From assembly GCF_000739085.1 (NCBI RefSeq), contig NZ_CP009110.1, positions 1,922,001 through 1,986,000 of the forward strand: a stretch of DNA of 64,000 bases, read 5' to 3'. The notes under the pieces were generated by a model, which saw nothing but the letters and a program-made list of their open reading frames with translations, had not been told where the DNA came from and searched no databases. This DNA comes from Amycolatopsis methanolica 239. GTDB taxonomy: Bacteria > Actinomycetota > Actinomycetes > Mycobacteriales > Pseudonocardiaceae. Below are positions 43,316 to 54,293 of the stretch, piece after piece. Positions within the stretch are counted from its first letter, which is position 1. Each line of letters opens with the position of its first letter. Both the position numbers and the translations under genes were made by a program.

Positions 43316-44284
43316 TCACTCGGCGAGGATCCGGCGCAGCCATCGCAACCGCGCGGCCTTCGCGGCCCGGGAGATCTCGGCCTGCGGCGCGAACGAGTCG
43401 AACCCGTGGTAGCCGCCCGGCCACACGTGCAGCTCGGCCGGCCCGCCCGCCAGCCAGATCCGCCGCGCGTAGTCCACGTCCTCGTCCCGGAAGGACTCCG
43501 CCGAGCCGACGTCGATGAACGCCGGCGGCAGCCCGGACAGGTCGGCGGCCCGCGCCGGGGCGGCGTACGGGGAGACGTCCGGGCCGCCGCGCGCGGAGCC
43601 GAGCAGCGCCGTCCAGCTGGTGTCGTTCTACGTGCGGTCCCACACGCCGAGCCCCTTCATCTGGTGCGTCGACGGGGTCTCGTTGCGGTCGTCCAGCATG
43701 GGCGCGACCAGCAGCTGACCCGTCAGCCGCGGTCCGCCGCGGTCCCGGGCCATCAGCGCGACCGCCGCGCTCAGCCCACCGCCCGCGCTGCCCCCGGCCA
43801 CGACCAGCCGGGACGGATCGATGCCCAGCTCCGCCGCGTGCTCGTGGGTCCACAGCAACCCGGCGTAGCAGTCGTCGACCGGCACCGGATGCGGGTGCTC
43901 GGGGGCCAGCCGGTACTCCACCGACACCACGACCAGCCCCAGCTCCAGCGCCCAGGCCAGCGGCTCGTCGAGCCCGACGCGGTTGGTGCCCACGACCATG
44001 CCGCCGCCGTGGATCCAGTAGATCCCGGGCGCCGGTGTGCGCAGCCCTGTGGGGCGGCCGACCACCACGGACACCTGGTCCGACACCCGCCGGTCCGCCA
44101 GCTCGATGCGCCCGTCCTGACACAGCTCGTCGTCGGAGAGCAGGCGCGCGCCCATGCCCTCGCGCATCGCGGGGATCATGTCCGGCCGGATTGAGGGCGG
44201 GACGTGCTCGGCGATGACGTCGAGCATGGCCGCGGCTTCGGGGTCGAACGCCGGCGGCGGACCGTACGGGGTGCTGGTGGTCAT
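43316..44284 (-). pseudogene. alpha/beta hydrolase (HSL-type esterase) with nonsense codon
   Basis: The frame from ATG 44284 has the hormone-sensitive-lipase hallmarks IYWIHGGGMVVG, VSVEYRLAPEHPHP and the nucleophile GGSAGGG. A TAG at 43628-43630 follows GVWDRT. The same frame then runs on with NDTSWTALLG, PPAFIDVGSAESFRDED (acid) and GGYHGFD (catalytic His) to a TGA at 43316. One base change has removed the last third, including two catalytic residues. Confidence 0.85.
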
Positions 44285-44330
44285 CGGGCCTCCTGGTCAC
44301 GACGGTGTGGAACACCATCCTGACCCGGCC

Positions 44331-44377
44331 AGGACCCCGCCGGGTGGCGGACGTTGCCCGCCACCCGGCGGGGTCCT
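44331..44377. terminator. 20-bp perfect hairpin
   Basis: Positions 44331-44350 are the exact reverse complement of 44358-44377, with a seven-base loop (ACGTTGC). The stem begins at the stop codon of the LLM gene that ends the minus-strand pyrimidine cluster. It should stop transcription from that operon before it enters the esterase gene. Confidence 0.9.
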
Positions 44378-45372
44378 CATCCCAGCTTGCCGATGATCTG
44401 CTCGCCGTACGCGTGCAGCGTCTGTTCGCGCTGGTCGTGCATCAGGTACACGGCGAACTGGTCGACCCCCAGGGCGGCCAGTTCCTGCAGCCGCGCCACG
44501 TGCGCCCCCGCGGGGCCGGTCAGGCAGAACCGGTCGACGATCTCGTCCGGGACGAAGTCGGTCGACGGGTTGCCCGCCTTGCCGTGGTGGGCGTAGTCGT
44601 AGCCCTGCCGCTCGCGGATGTAGTCGGTCAGCTCGTGCGGCACCGGGCCGGACTCGCCGTAGCGGGCGACCAGATCCGCGACGTGGTTGCCGACCATCCC
44701 GCCGAACCAGCGCAGCTGGTCGCGCTGGTGCGGCAGGTCGTCACCGACGTAGGCGGGCGCCGCGACGCACATCGTGATGCCGGCCGGGTCCCGTCCCGCC
44801 GCGCGGGCCGCCTCGCGGACCGAGCCGATGGTCCACTCCGCGATCGCCGGGTCGGCGCACTGGAGGATGAACCCGTCCGCGTGCTCGCCCGCCAGCTGCA
44901 GCGCCTTCGGCCCGTACCCGGCCATCCACATCTCCAGCCGCCCGCCGCGCACCCACGGGATGCGCGCCGGGGTGTCGCCGAGCACCACCTCCCTGCCCTC
45001 GGCCAGCTCCTTGATCGCGTGCATCGCGTCCCGGACCGTGGCCAATGTGGACGGTCGCTTGCCGATCACCCGGTGCGCCGAGTCGCCGCGCCCGATCCCG
45101 CACACCGTGCGGTTGCCGAACATGTCGTTGAGCGTGGCGAACAACGACGCGAGCACCGACCAGTCCCGGGTGCCCGGGCTGGTGACCATCGGCCCGACCG
45201 TCATCGCCGAGGTGGCGGCCAGGATCTGCGAGTAGATGACGAACGGCTCCTGCCACAGCACCACGGAGTCGAACGTCCAGCCGTAGCCGAACCCGCAGTC
45301 CTCCGCCGCCTTCATCAGCCGGATCACCTCGCGCGCGGGCGGATCCGTCTGCAGCACCACACCGAAGTCCAT
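44377..45372 (-). CDS. LLM flavin/F420-dependent oxidoreductase (TIGR03842-like) of the pyrimidine cluster
   Basis: The 331-residue TIM-barrel protein starts MDFGVVLQTDPPAREVIRLMKAAEDCGFGYGWTFDS and has GPMVTSPGTRDWSVLASLFATLNDMF and VCGIGRGDSAHRVIG, the pattern of the CPS_4043/TIGR03842 family. Its gene is the last of a tight row with dihydropyrimidinase and ureidopropionase (9-10 base gaps). The function of the family is, to my knowledge, not settled. Because no dihydropyrimidine dehydrogenase is present, this enzyme is the candidate for uracil/thymine reduction or another first step. Confidence 0.85.
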   Translation of the reverse strand: MDFGVVLQTDPPAREVIRLMKAAEDCGFGYGWTFDSVVLWQEPFVIYSQILAATSAMTVGPMVTSPGTRDWSVLASLFATLNDMFGNRTVCGIGRGDSAHRVIGKRPSTLATVRDAMHAIKELAEGREVVLGDTPARIPWVRGGRLEMWMAGYGPKALQLAGEHADGFILQCADPAIAEWTIGSVREAARAAGRDPAGITMCVAAPAYVGDDLPHQRDQLRWFGGMVGNHVADLVARYGESGPVPHELTDYIRERQGYDYAHHGKAGNPSTDFVPDEIVDRFCLTGPAGAHVARLQELAALGVDQFAVYLMHDQREQTLHAYGEQIIGKLG

Positions 45373-45381
45373 GACGGCTCC

Positions 45382-46767
45382 CTAGTTCAGGTACTGGCAC
45401 AGGTCGCGGGACAGGAACTTCCCGTGCCCGGCGCTGCCGGTGAACCCGGACGGCGACACGATCACGCGGCCACGCGAGAGCACGGTCTCGACCTTCCCGG
45501 TGATCTCGAAGCCCTCGTACGCCGAGTAATCCACGTTCATGTGGTGCGTCTCGGCGGACAACGTCTGCTTCGCCGCCGGGTCGTAGACCACGATGTCGGC
45601 GTCCGAGCCGGGCGCGATCACGCCCTTGCGCGGGTACAGGCCGAACATCCGCGCCGGGGTGGTCGAGCACGCCTCGACCCAGCGGCCCAGCGAGATCTCG
45701 CCTGCCACCACGCCCTGGTGCAGCAGGTCCATCCGGTGCTCGACACCCGGCATCCCGTTGGGGATCTTCGAAAAGTCCCCGCGGCCGAGCTCCTTCTGGT
45801 CTTTGAAGCAGAACGGGCAGTGGTCGGTCGACACCACGCTCAGGTCGTTCGTGCGCAGCCCGCGCCACAGGTCGCCCTGGTGCCACTTCTCCCGCAGCGG
45901 CGGGGACGCGACGTACTTCGCGCCCTCGAAGTCCGGCTTGGCCAGGTCCTCGATGGACAGGTAGAGGTACTGCGGGCAGGTCTCGGCGAACACGTTCTGC
46001 CCCGTGTTCCGCGCTTCCGCGACGGCCGCAAGCGCTTGCGACGCCGACAGGTGCACGATGTAGAGCGGCGCGCCGGTCACCTGCGCGAGCCGGATCGCCC
46101 GCGACGTCGCCTCGCCCTCCAGCTCCGGCGGCCGGGTCAGCCCGTGCTGCACCGGATCGCCCTTGCCTTCGGCGAGCGCCTGCGCGACCAGCTCGTCGAT
46201 CGCGATGCCGTTCTCCGCGTGCATCATGATCGTGGCGCCGGTCTGCCTCGCCTGCTGCATCGCGCGCAGGATCTCGCCGTCGGTGGAGTAGAACACGCCC
46301 GGGTAGGCCATGAACATCTTGAAGCTGGACACCCCGGCGTCGATGCAGGCCTGCATCTCCTTCAGCGTGGTGTCGTTGACGTCGGACAGGATCATGTGGA
46401 ACCCGTAGTCGACGGCGCAGTTGCCGTCGGCCTTCTCGTGCCACTTGTCCAGCGTCGGCTGCAGTGTGGAACCCTTGGGCTGCACCGCGAAATCGATGAT
46501 CGTGGTGGTGCCGCCCCACGCGGCCGCGGTGGTGCCGGTCTCGAAGGTGTCGTGCGAGAACGTGCCGCCGAACGGCATCTCCATGTGGGTGTGGGCGTCG
46601 ATCCCGCCGGGCAGCACGTACTTCCCGGTCGCGTCGATCACCTCGTCTGCGGTCTCGAACAGCCCCGGCGCGGCGACCGCGGCGATCGTCTCGCCCTCGA
46701 CGAGCACGTCCGCGCGGCTCGCCCCGGTGGTGGACAGCACGGTGCCGCCCTTGATCAGCGTGCGCAT
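45382..46767 (-). CDS. dihydropyrimidinase/D-hydantoinase
   Basis: The 461-residue amidohydrolase shows the metal ligands HxH in GGIDAHTHMEM, the carboxylated Lys in SSFKMFMAYPG, His in IMMHAEN and IVHLSAS, and Asp in VSTDHCPF. It opens dihydrouracil, dihydrothymine or hydantoins to N-carbamoyl-beta-amino acids. ATG 46767 follows GGGAGAA. It lies between the ureidopropionase and LLM genes. Confidence 0.93.
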   Translation of the reverse strand: MRTLIKGGTVLSTTGASRADVLVEGETIAAVAAPGLFETADEVIDATGKYVLPGGIDAHTHMEMPFGGTFSHDTFETGTTAAAWGGTTTIIDFAVQPKGSTLQPTLDKWHEKADGNCAVDYGFHMILSDVNDTTLKEMQACIDAGVSSFKMFMAYPGVFYSTDGEILRAMQQARQTGATIMMHAENGIAIDELVAQALAEGKGDPVQHGLTRPPELEGEATSRAIRLAQVTGAPLYIVHLSASQALAAVAEARNTGQNVFAETCPQYLYLSIEDLAKPDFEGAKYVASPPLREKWHQGDLWRGLRTNDLSVVSTDHCPFCFKDQKELGRGDFSKIPNGMPGVEHRMDLLHQGVVAGEISLGRWVEACSTTPARMFGLYPRKGVIAPGSDADIVVYDPAAKQTLSAETHHMNVDYSAYEGFEITGKVETVLSRGRVIVSPSGFTGSAGHGKFLSRDLCQYLN

Positions 46768-46777
46768 GCGTTCTCCC

Positions 46778-47620
46778 TCAGGGCGCCACGATCGAGTCGT
46801 AGGAGTCCGGGCGGCGGTCGCGGTAGAACTGCCACAGGTCCCGGACCTCACCCAGCTTGTCCATGTCCAGGTCCCGCACCACGACCTCGTCCTCGGTGTC
46901 GGAGGCGGCCTCGCCGACCAGCTCGCCGCGCGGGTCGACGAAGTAGGTCTGGCCGTAGAAGTCGTTGTCGCCCAGCGGTTCCACGCCGACCCGGTTGATC
47001 GCGCCGACGTAGTACTCGTTCGCCACCGCCGCGGCGGGCTGTTCCAGCCGCCACAGGTACTGCGACAGGCCGCGGCTGGTCGCCGACGGGTTGAACACGA
47101 TCTTCGCCCCGGCCAGGCCCAGCGCGCGCCAGCCCTCCGGGAAGTGCCGGTCGTAGCAGATGTAGACGCCGATGCGGCCGACCGCGGTGTCGAACACCGG
47201 GTAGCCGGTGTTGCCCGGCCGGAAGTAGAACTTCTCCCAGAAGCCCTTGACCTGCGGGATGTGGTTCTTCCGGTACTTGCCCAGGTACTTGCCGTCGGCG
47301 TCGATCACCGCCGCGGTGTTGTAGTAGACGCCGGCCTGCTCCTCCTCGTACATCGGCGCCACGATCACGATGCCGTGCCGCTCGGCGACCTCCTGCAGCA
47401 GCTTCGTCGTCGGGCCGTCCGGGATGCCCTCGGTGTAGGAGTAGTAGTCGGCGTCCTGCACCTGGCAGAAGTACGGTCCGTAGAACAGCTCCTGCAGGCA
47501 CACGACCTGCGCGCCCTGCGAGGCGGCGGTGCCGATCGCGTCGGCCGCGCCGGCGATCATCGAGTCCTTGTCACCCGTCCACCGCTGCTGTACCAACGCG
47601 GCTCGGACCAGATTGCTCAC
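46778..47620 (-). CDS. nitrilase-superfamily N-carbamoyl hydrolase (beta-ureidopropionase-like)
   Basis: The 280-residue protein carries the catalytic triad of the superfamily: Glu in CLQELFYGPYF, Lys in RKNHIPQVKGFWEKFYF and Cys in VYICYDRHFPE. The segment after the Lys is typical of beta-ureidopropionases and N-carbamoylputrescine amidases; the pathway context favours N-carbamoyl-beta-alanine as substrate, giving beta-alanine, CO2 and ammonia. The start lies within the end of the NCS1 gene (50-base overlap) and has GAAGGAGG in front. Confidence 0.9.
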   Translation of the reverse strand: MSNLVRAALVQQRWTGDKDSMIAGAADAIGTAASQGAQVVCLQELFYGPYFCQVQDADYYSYTEGIPDGPTTKLLQEVAERHGIVIVAPMYEEEQAGVYYNTAAVIDADGKYLGKYRKNHIPQVKGFWEKFYFRPGNTGYPVFDTAVGRIGVYICYDRHFPEGWRALGLAGAKIVFNPSATSRGLSQYLWRLEQPAAAVANEYYVGAINRVGVEPLGDNDFYGQTYFVDPRGELVGEAASDTEDEVVVRDLDMDKLGEVRDLWQFYRDRRPDSYDSIVAP

Positions 47621-49136
47621 GGGTTTCCTCCTTCGGTTGACGGTGCGCCCAGGACAGCGCGAGGTAGACGACGAAGGCGCCGGCCAGGCCGGCCACCCAG
47701 CTGTAGTCGTAGACGGGCTTGAGGAACGGGATCAGCCCGTCGGCGGGGAACGGCCCCTGCGAACCCGGCGCGGTGTAGGCGCCGCCGACGGCGAGCACCC
47801 CGCCCACGGCCGTGGCCACCAGCGCGCGCCAGTTCCAGCCCGCGCGGAACCAGTACCGCCCGCCCTCGGCGTAGAGCCCGGCCAGGTCCAGGTTGGTGCG
47901 CTTGACGACCCAGTACCCGGCCACCAGCACCCCGGCGACCGCGCCGAGGACGCCGCCGTAGAAGCCCAGCCAGGCGAAGATGTAGATGTCCGGGTCGGAG
48001 TAGAGTTCCCACGGCATGATCACCACGCCGATCACGCCGGTGATCAGGCCGCCGACGGCGAAGGTGATCCGCTTGGGGAAGGCGTTGGAGAAGTCGTAGG
48101 AGGGGCTGACCACGTTCGCCGCGAGGTTCGCCGAGATCGTGGCGAGCACCAGCGCGATCAGCGCGACCACCACCAGCGCCGGGCTGGAGAACCGGTCGGC
48201 CAGCTGCGCCGGGTCCCAGATCGCCTCGCCGTAGAGCACCTGGCCGCCGGAGGTGGTCAGGATCGCCACGATCGCGATGAACGTCATCGTGGTCGGCAGG
48301 CCGAGCACCTGGCCGCGGGCCTGCTTGCGCTGGCTGCCGCCGAAGCGGGTGAAGTCCGGCATGTTCAGCGACAGCGTCGACCAGAACGCGATCATCGCCA
48401 TCAGCGACGGCGCGAAGATCTTCCAGAAGCCGGCGCCCCAGCCGAGCTTCGCTGGCTCGGACAGGATCGGGCCGAGGCCGCCCGCCTTGATGAGCACGTA
48501 GGCGAGCAGGATTAGGAACCCGACCGACACCAGCGGCGCGGTCCAGTTCTCGAACCGCCGCACGGCCTCCATGCCGCGCCAGATGATCAGCATCTGGACC
48601 ACCCAGAAGACGCCGAACGACAGCCACAGCGTCCACGGCTGTCCGCCCAGCTCGGCCGCGTTGCGCCACCCGGACCCGGTCAGCTTGCCGACCAGGATGT
48701 AGATCGCCTCGCCGCCGACCCACGTCTGGATGCCGAACCATCCGCACGCGATGAACGCCCGCAGCAGCGCGGCCAGGTTCGCGCCCCGGACGCCGTAGAA
48801 GGCACGCGCGAACACCGGGAACGGGATTCCGTACTTGGTGCCGGCGTGGCTGTTGAGCAACATGGGAACGAGCACGATCAGATTGCCCAGGGTGATCGTG
48901 ATGAGCGCCTGGAGCCAGTTCATCCCCAGCGCGATCAACGACGCGGCGAGCGCGTAGCTGGGAATGTTGTGCGCCATTCCCATCCACAGGGCGAAATAGT
49001 TGTAGGTGCTCCAGGTGCGCTTTTCGACGGGCACCGGAGCCAGCTCGTCGTTGAAGAACCGGCTACCCCGGATCGGCGCGGTGTCGCTGAGATCCACCCG
49101 GCCGTCCGGTCGCGTGAGCTGCGAGGTGGGTTCCAT
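47571..49136 (-). CDS. NCS1-family nucleobase/hydantoin transporter
   Basis: The 521-residue membrane protein has about 12 helices and NCS1 hallmarks: RTWSTYNYFALWMGMAHNIPSYALAAS near the start and PVFARAFYGVRGANLAALLRAFIACGWFGIQTWVGGEAI. Relatives import uracil, allantoin or hydantoins with Na+ or H+. The gene is first in the minus-strand transport and hydrolysis operon, so it probably brings in the pyrimidine or hydantoin substrate. Confidence 0.92.
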   Translation of the reverse strand: MEPTSQLTRPDGRVDLSDTAPIRGSRFFNDELAPVPVEKRTWSTYNYFALWMGMAHNIPSYALAASLIALGMNWLQALITITLGNLIVLVPMLLNSHAGTKYGIPFPVFARAFYGVRGANLAALLRAFIACGWFGIQTWVGGEAIYILVGKLTGSGWRNAAELGGQPWTLWLSFGVFWVVQMLIIWRGMEAVRRFENWTAPLVSVGFLILLAYVLIKAGGLGPILSEPAKLGWGAGFWKIFAPSLMAMIAFWSTLSLNMPDFTRFGGSQRKQARGQVLGLPTTMTFIAIVAILTTSGGQVLYGEAIWDPAQLADRFSSPALVVVALIALVLATISANLAANVVSPSYDFSNAFPKRITFAVGGLITGVIGVVIMPWELYSDPDIYIFAWLGFYGGVLGAVAGVLVAGYWVVKRTNLDLAGLYAEGGRYWFRAGWNWRALVATAVGGVLAVGGAYTAPGSQGPFPADGLIPFLKPVYDYSWVAGLAGAFVVYLALSWAHRQPKEETREQSGPSRVGTAAVDG

Positions 49137-49298
49137 TGCGGAATCCTGCTCGTCCCCGCCGCGGGGGAGGCACTGTCAGAGTGTTCACCGTTGCCCGCGT
49201 CGGAACGCATTGTGTCGATTGCGTCCGGCGCGGGCCGGTGCATCACCCGGATGTGAAAGCCGGTTGTGACAGCTGGTCAACCCGGTTGAAACACGGGT

Positions 49299-49667
49299 TC
49301 AGAATTCGAAGACCCCGCCGGACTCGGCGGCCGCGGCGCACTTGTTCCCGAAGGTGTGGGTGTACACCACCGGCTTGCCGCGCCAGTGGCCCTTCGCGGT
49401 GGCCGTGGTCGGGCTGTAGATCATCGGGCACACCGTCGCCTCGCCGGGGATGCGCTCGATGTCGCCGTCCACAGTGGTCAGCGTGGCGCAGGCCTTGGTC
49501 TTGCCGGGGTGGCTGCCGCCCGCCGGGTGGCAGTCCAGGCTCACGGTGACGACCCGGCCCGCGCCGTCCTGCAGGGAGAGCATCAGGCTGGCCGCGGGGG
49601 TCTGGGCGGGCGGGGCGGCCAGGGCCAGCACCGACGCCGCGGCGGGGAGTAGGGCGGAAAAAGGCAT
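49299..49667 (-). CDS. SSI-family subtilisin inhibitor
   Basis: The 122-residue secreted protein has a short signal peptide and then the Streptomyces subtilisin inhibitor fold: SLMLSLQDG, a first disulfide pair in LDCHPAGG and KACATL, and the reactive loop VCPMIYSPTT, where the P1 residue is Met as in SSI itself, followed by GHWRGKPVVYTHTFGNKC (second pair). It ends in GGVFEF. It inhibits serine proteases outside the cell. It lies between NCS1 and PucR genes but has no evident link to pyrimidine use. Confidence 0.92.
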   Translation of the reverse strand: MPFSALLPAAASVLALAAPPAQTPAASLMLSLQDGAGRVVTVSLDCHPAGGSHPGKTKACATLTTVDGDIERIPGEATVCPMIYSPTTATAKGHWRGKPVVYTHTFGNKCAAAAESGGVFEF

Positions 49668-49702
49668 ATCGGGGCTATCGGCCGGTCCAGCCCGGATCTG
49701 TG

Positions 49703-51319
49703 TTACCGGTTCGGGTGATCGTCGAAAAGATCATGGGCCAGCAGCGCGAGGTAGAGCGACAGCATCGATTCAGGGTCCTCCAGCGGCACGCCGAGCACTT
49801 GCTCGATGCGCGCGAGCTGCTGGTAGTAGGCGGTGCGGGAGGTGTGCGCCGCCGCGGCCGCCGCGGACTTGTTGCCGCCGTGCTCGCAGTAGTGCCGCAG
49901 CGCCTGGACCAGCCGGGTGCCCGATGCCGCGTCCCGCGACAGCAGCGGACCCAGCTCGCGCTCGGCGAAGGCCCGGACACGCTCGTCGTCGGCGAGCAGG
50001 TGCAGGAGCCCACGCAGGCGGACGTCCTGCAGGCGGTGCACCTCGCGGTCGGTGTCCGAGCGCAGCGCCGCCGCGGCGACGTGGGCGGCCTCGACCAGGC
50101 TGCGGCGGGCGTCGGCGGCGCTGTCCACGACCGTGCCGACCGCCAGCACCGCGGGCACCGACGTCGGCCGCGCCCGCAGCTCGGCGGACAGCCGCCGCAG
50201 CACCGCGTCGACGTTGGCCTGCGGCGACAGCGACAACAACGCGCGCACGCTGACATCGTCGACGACCGCCACGAGTGCGGACACCTTCGCCCGGCGGGTG
50301 GCCAGGGAGACAGTCTCGGCGAGGTCCCGCAGCACCGTCGGCGCGGATGCCGCCTGCCGTTGCGACGCGGTCATCCGCGGCCGGACCGCGACGCCCACCA
50401 GACGCCCGGACAACACCGCACCCAGCGCCGACGCGCGGGCCAGCAGCTCGGTGGACGGGGCGGGCGAGGTCATCAGCTCCGCGAGCACCGCCCGGTGCGC
50501 CTGCCGCTCCAGGCTGTCCGCCTCGCGCGCGACCAGCCGGTGCACCGCGAGCGCGGACGCCGCCCGCTCGGCGACCACGACGTGCCGGTCCGGCGGCGGC
50601 TCGTCGCACACGACCACCAGCCGTCCCCAGTCGTGCCCGCGCGCGCCGACGACGGTGACCAGCCAGCCCGCGTCGGCGTGGTAGCCGGTGCGCTCGCCCA
50701 GGTGCACGGTGCGGGAACGGGACGGCCAGCCGGTCAGCAGCTCGGCCGGATCGGTGCCGGCGGAGTCGTAGGCGAGCACCTCGTGGGCCAGGGTCTCCAG
50801 CACGACCGGCGACTCGGTCATGCGCGCGACCTCGCGCAGCACCTCGGCCGGCTCCGCGCCCGCGACGGTGAGCTGCGTGAACACCTGGTGCACGTGCTCG
50901 GCCGCGCGCAGCTCGGCGACCTGGGCGTCCACGATCAGCCCGTTCACCGCCTCGGTGACCGCGACGTACCGCGTCTCGCGGGACAGGGTGATCAACGGCA
51001 GTTCGTGCCGCGCGGCCGCGTCGACCAGCGCCCGCGGCAACGCGTCGCTCCAGTGCCGGACCAGCTCGACCACCAGCCCGGCGACCCCGGCCTCGGCGAG
51101 CCCGTCCACGTACTTCGCCAGCTGCGCGGCGTCGTCCGGCAGCGCGATCCCGGTGGTGAGGACCAGCTCGCCGCCCTTGAGCAGGTGCCCGATGTCGGCG
51201 ACCTCGGCGACGTGCACCCAGCGCACGCGGGTGTCCAGCTTCTGCCCGCCGGCCACGACCTTCGGGCGGCCGTGCCGCAGCACCGGCAGGGCCAGCACGT
51301 CCGCGACCGTCGGGTACAA
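49703..51319 (-). CDS. PucR-family regulator of the pyrimidine/beta-alanine cluster
   Basis: The 538-residue protein has an N-terminal PucR domain beginning YPTVADVLALPVLRHGRPKVVAG, a GGDEF-like central region and a C-terminal HTH_30 (HGGNKSAAAAAAHTSRTAYYQQLARIEQVLG). The start is TTG 51319, preceded by GGAGG at a good distance; longer frames lack support. PucR proteins control purine and pyrimidine use. It is divergent from the aminotransferase gene with a 101-base gap holding a palindrome. Confidence 0.88.
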   Translation of the reverse strand: MYPTVADVLALPVLRHGRPKVVAGGQKLDTRVRWVHVAEVADIGHLLKGGELVLTTGIALPDDAAQLAKYVDGLAEAGVAGLVVELVRHWSDALPRALVDAAARHELPLITLSRETRYVAVTEAVNGLIVDAQVAELRAAEHVHQVFTQLTVAGAEPAEVLREVARMTESPVVLETLAHEVLAYDSAGTDPAELLTGWPSRSRTVHLGERTGYHADAGWLVTVVGARGHDWGRLVVVCDEPPPDRHVVVAERAASALAVHRLVAREADSLERQAHRAVLAELMTSPAPSTELLARASALGAVLSGRLVGVAVRPRMTASQRQAASAPTVLRDLAETVSLATRRAKVSALVAVVDDVSVRALLSLSPQANVDAVLRRLSAELRARPTSVPAVLAVGTVVDSAADARRSLVEAAHVAAAALRSDTDREVHRLQDVRLRGLLHLLADDERVRAFAERELGPLLSRDAASGTRLVQALRHYCEHGGNKSAAAAAAHTSRTAYYQQLARIEQVLGVPLEDPESMLSLYLALLAHDLFDDHPNR

Positions 51320-51351
51320 GCGCCACCACCTCCGCAGAAAGCAGACTGTAC

Positions 51352-51364
51352 GGCCGATCCGGCC
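51352..51364. promoter_or_regulatory. candidate PucR operator
   Basis: GGCCGATCCGGCC is a 13-bp palindrome (5-bp arms) midway between the divergent PucR and aminotransferase genes. Flanking TGTAC (51348-51352) and GTACA (51370-51374) extend the symmetry roughly. It may be the site through which PucR controls both directions. Confidence 0.35.
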
Positions 51365-51420
51365 ATTGGGTACATGTTGTGTGTGGTGGCCGGGCGCGGC
51401 GGCCACCGAGACTGGCGGGC

Positions 51421-52715
<1,295 letters not shown>

Positions 52716-52719
<4 letters not shown>

Positions 52720-54206
52720 CGCAGCGGATCAGCCACTGGATCGACGGCAAGCCGTGGGCTGGGGTTCCGGACCGGACCGGGGAGGTGTTCGACCCCGCCA
52801 CCGGTGAAGTGCGCGCGCGCGTGGACTTCGCCGGTGGCGGGCAGGTGGACGAGGCCGTGTCGGCGGCCGCGCGCGCCTTCCCCGGCTGGCGGGACACCTC
52901 GCTCGCGGCGCGGTCGCGGGTGCTGTTCCGGTTCCGCGAGCTGCTCACCCACCGCAAGGACGAGCTGGCGGCGATCATCACCGCCGAACACGGCAAGGTG
53001 CTCTCCGACGCGGCCGGTGAGATCGCCCGCGCCATCGAGAACGTCGAGTACGCCTGCGGCGCGCCGCAGATGCTCAAGGGTGGGTTCAGCGAGAACGCCT
53101 CCACCGGCGTGGACGTGTACTCGATCGCGCAGCCGCTCGGCGTGGTCGGGGTGATCTCGCCGTTCAACTTCCCGGCGATGGTGCCGCTGTGGTTCGTGCC
53201 CAACGCGCTGGCCTGCGGCAACACGGTCGTGCTGAAGCCGAGCGAGAAGGACCCGTCGGCGTCGCTGTTCATCGCCGAGCTGTTCGCCGAGGCCGGGTTG
53301 CCGGACGGGGCGCTCAACGTGCTGCACGGGGACAAGGTCGCGGTCGACGGGCTGCTGACGCACCCGACCGTCAAGGCGATCTCGTTCGTCGGCTCGACGC
53401 CGATCGCGCGGTACGTCTACGAGACCGCCACCGCGCACGGCAAGCGGGTGCAGGCGCTGGGCGGGGCGAAGAACCACATGGTCGTGCTGCCCGATGCCGA
53501 CCTCGACCTCGCCGCGGACGCCGCCGTGTCGGCCGGGTTCGGCTCGGCGGGGGAGCGGTGCATGGCGGTGTCCGTGGTGGTCGCCGTGGATCCGGTCGGT
53601 GACGAGCTGGTGTCGAAGATCGCCTCGCGGATGGGCTCGCTGACGGTCGGCGACGGGCGGTCGCCGGACTCGGAGATGGGCCCGCTGGTGACCGCGGCGC
53701 ACCGCGACCGAGTGCAGTCCTATGTGGATGCCGGCGTGTCCGCGGGGGCGTCGCTCGTGGTGGACGGCCGGTCGGTTTCGGTGCCCGGTGGCGGGTTCTG
53801 GCTCGGGCCGACGCTGTTCGACCGGGTGCGCACCGACATGTCGATCTACACCGACGAGATCTTCGGCCCGGTGCTGTCGGTCGTCCGGGCAGGCAGCTAC
53901 GACGACGCGCTGGGGCTGGTGAACGCCAACGCCTACGGCAACGGCACGGCGATCTTCACCAACGACGGCCGCGCCGCGCGGCGGTTCCAGAACGAGGTCG
54001 AGGTCGGGATGGTCGGGCTCAACGTGCCCATCCCGGTGCCCGTCGGGTACTACTCGTTCGGCGGCTGGAAGGACTCCCTCTTCGGCGACAGCCATGCCTA
54101 CGGGCCGGAGGGGTTCCACTTCTTCACCCGGACGAAGGTCGTCACCTCGCGCTGGCCGGACCCGTCGCAGGGCGGGGTGAACCTGGGCTTCCCGCGCAAC
54201 TCCTGA
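52716..54206 (+). CDS. mmsA: CoA-acylating (methyl)malonate-semialdehyde dehydrogenase
   Basis: The 496-residue aldehyde dehydrogenase has the MMSDH type motifs: ISPFNFPAMVPLWFVPNALACGN, FVGSTPIARYVYE, ALGGAKNHMVVLPDAD and the catalytic Cys in GSAGERCMAVS. It converts malonate semialdehyde or methylmalonate semialdehyde to acetyl-CoA or propionyl-CoA and CO2, completing pyrimidine (or valine) breakdown. GTG 52716 overlaps the aminotransferase stop. Confidence 0.93.
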
Positions 54207-54293
54207 GCGCCCGCTCACCGAGCTGGGACACGCCGCCCTCGTCTTCCGTAAACTCGGGGTGAGATACCCGCCGTAGGAGTTCGGAGGTGAGGC

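Noticed and set aside
54207..54293. CIRCE element in front of hrcA
   Set aside because: No TTAGCACTC-N9-GAGTGCTAA-like repeat is present.
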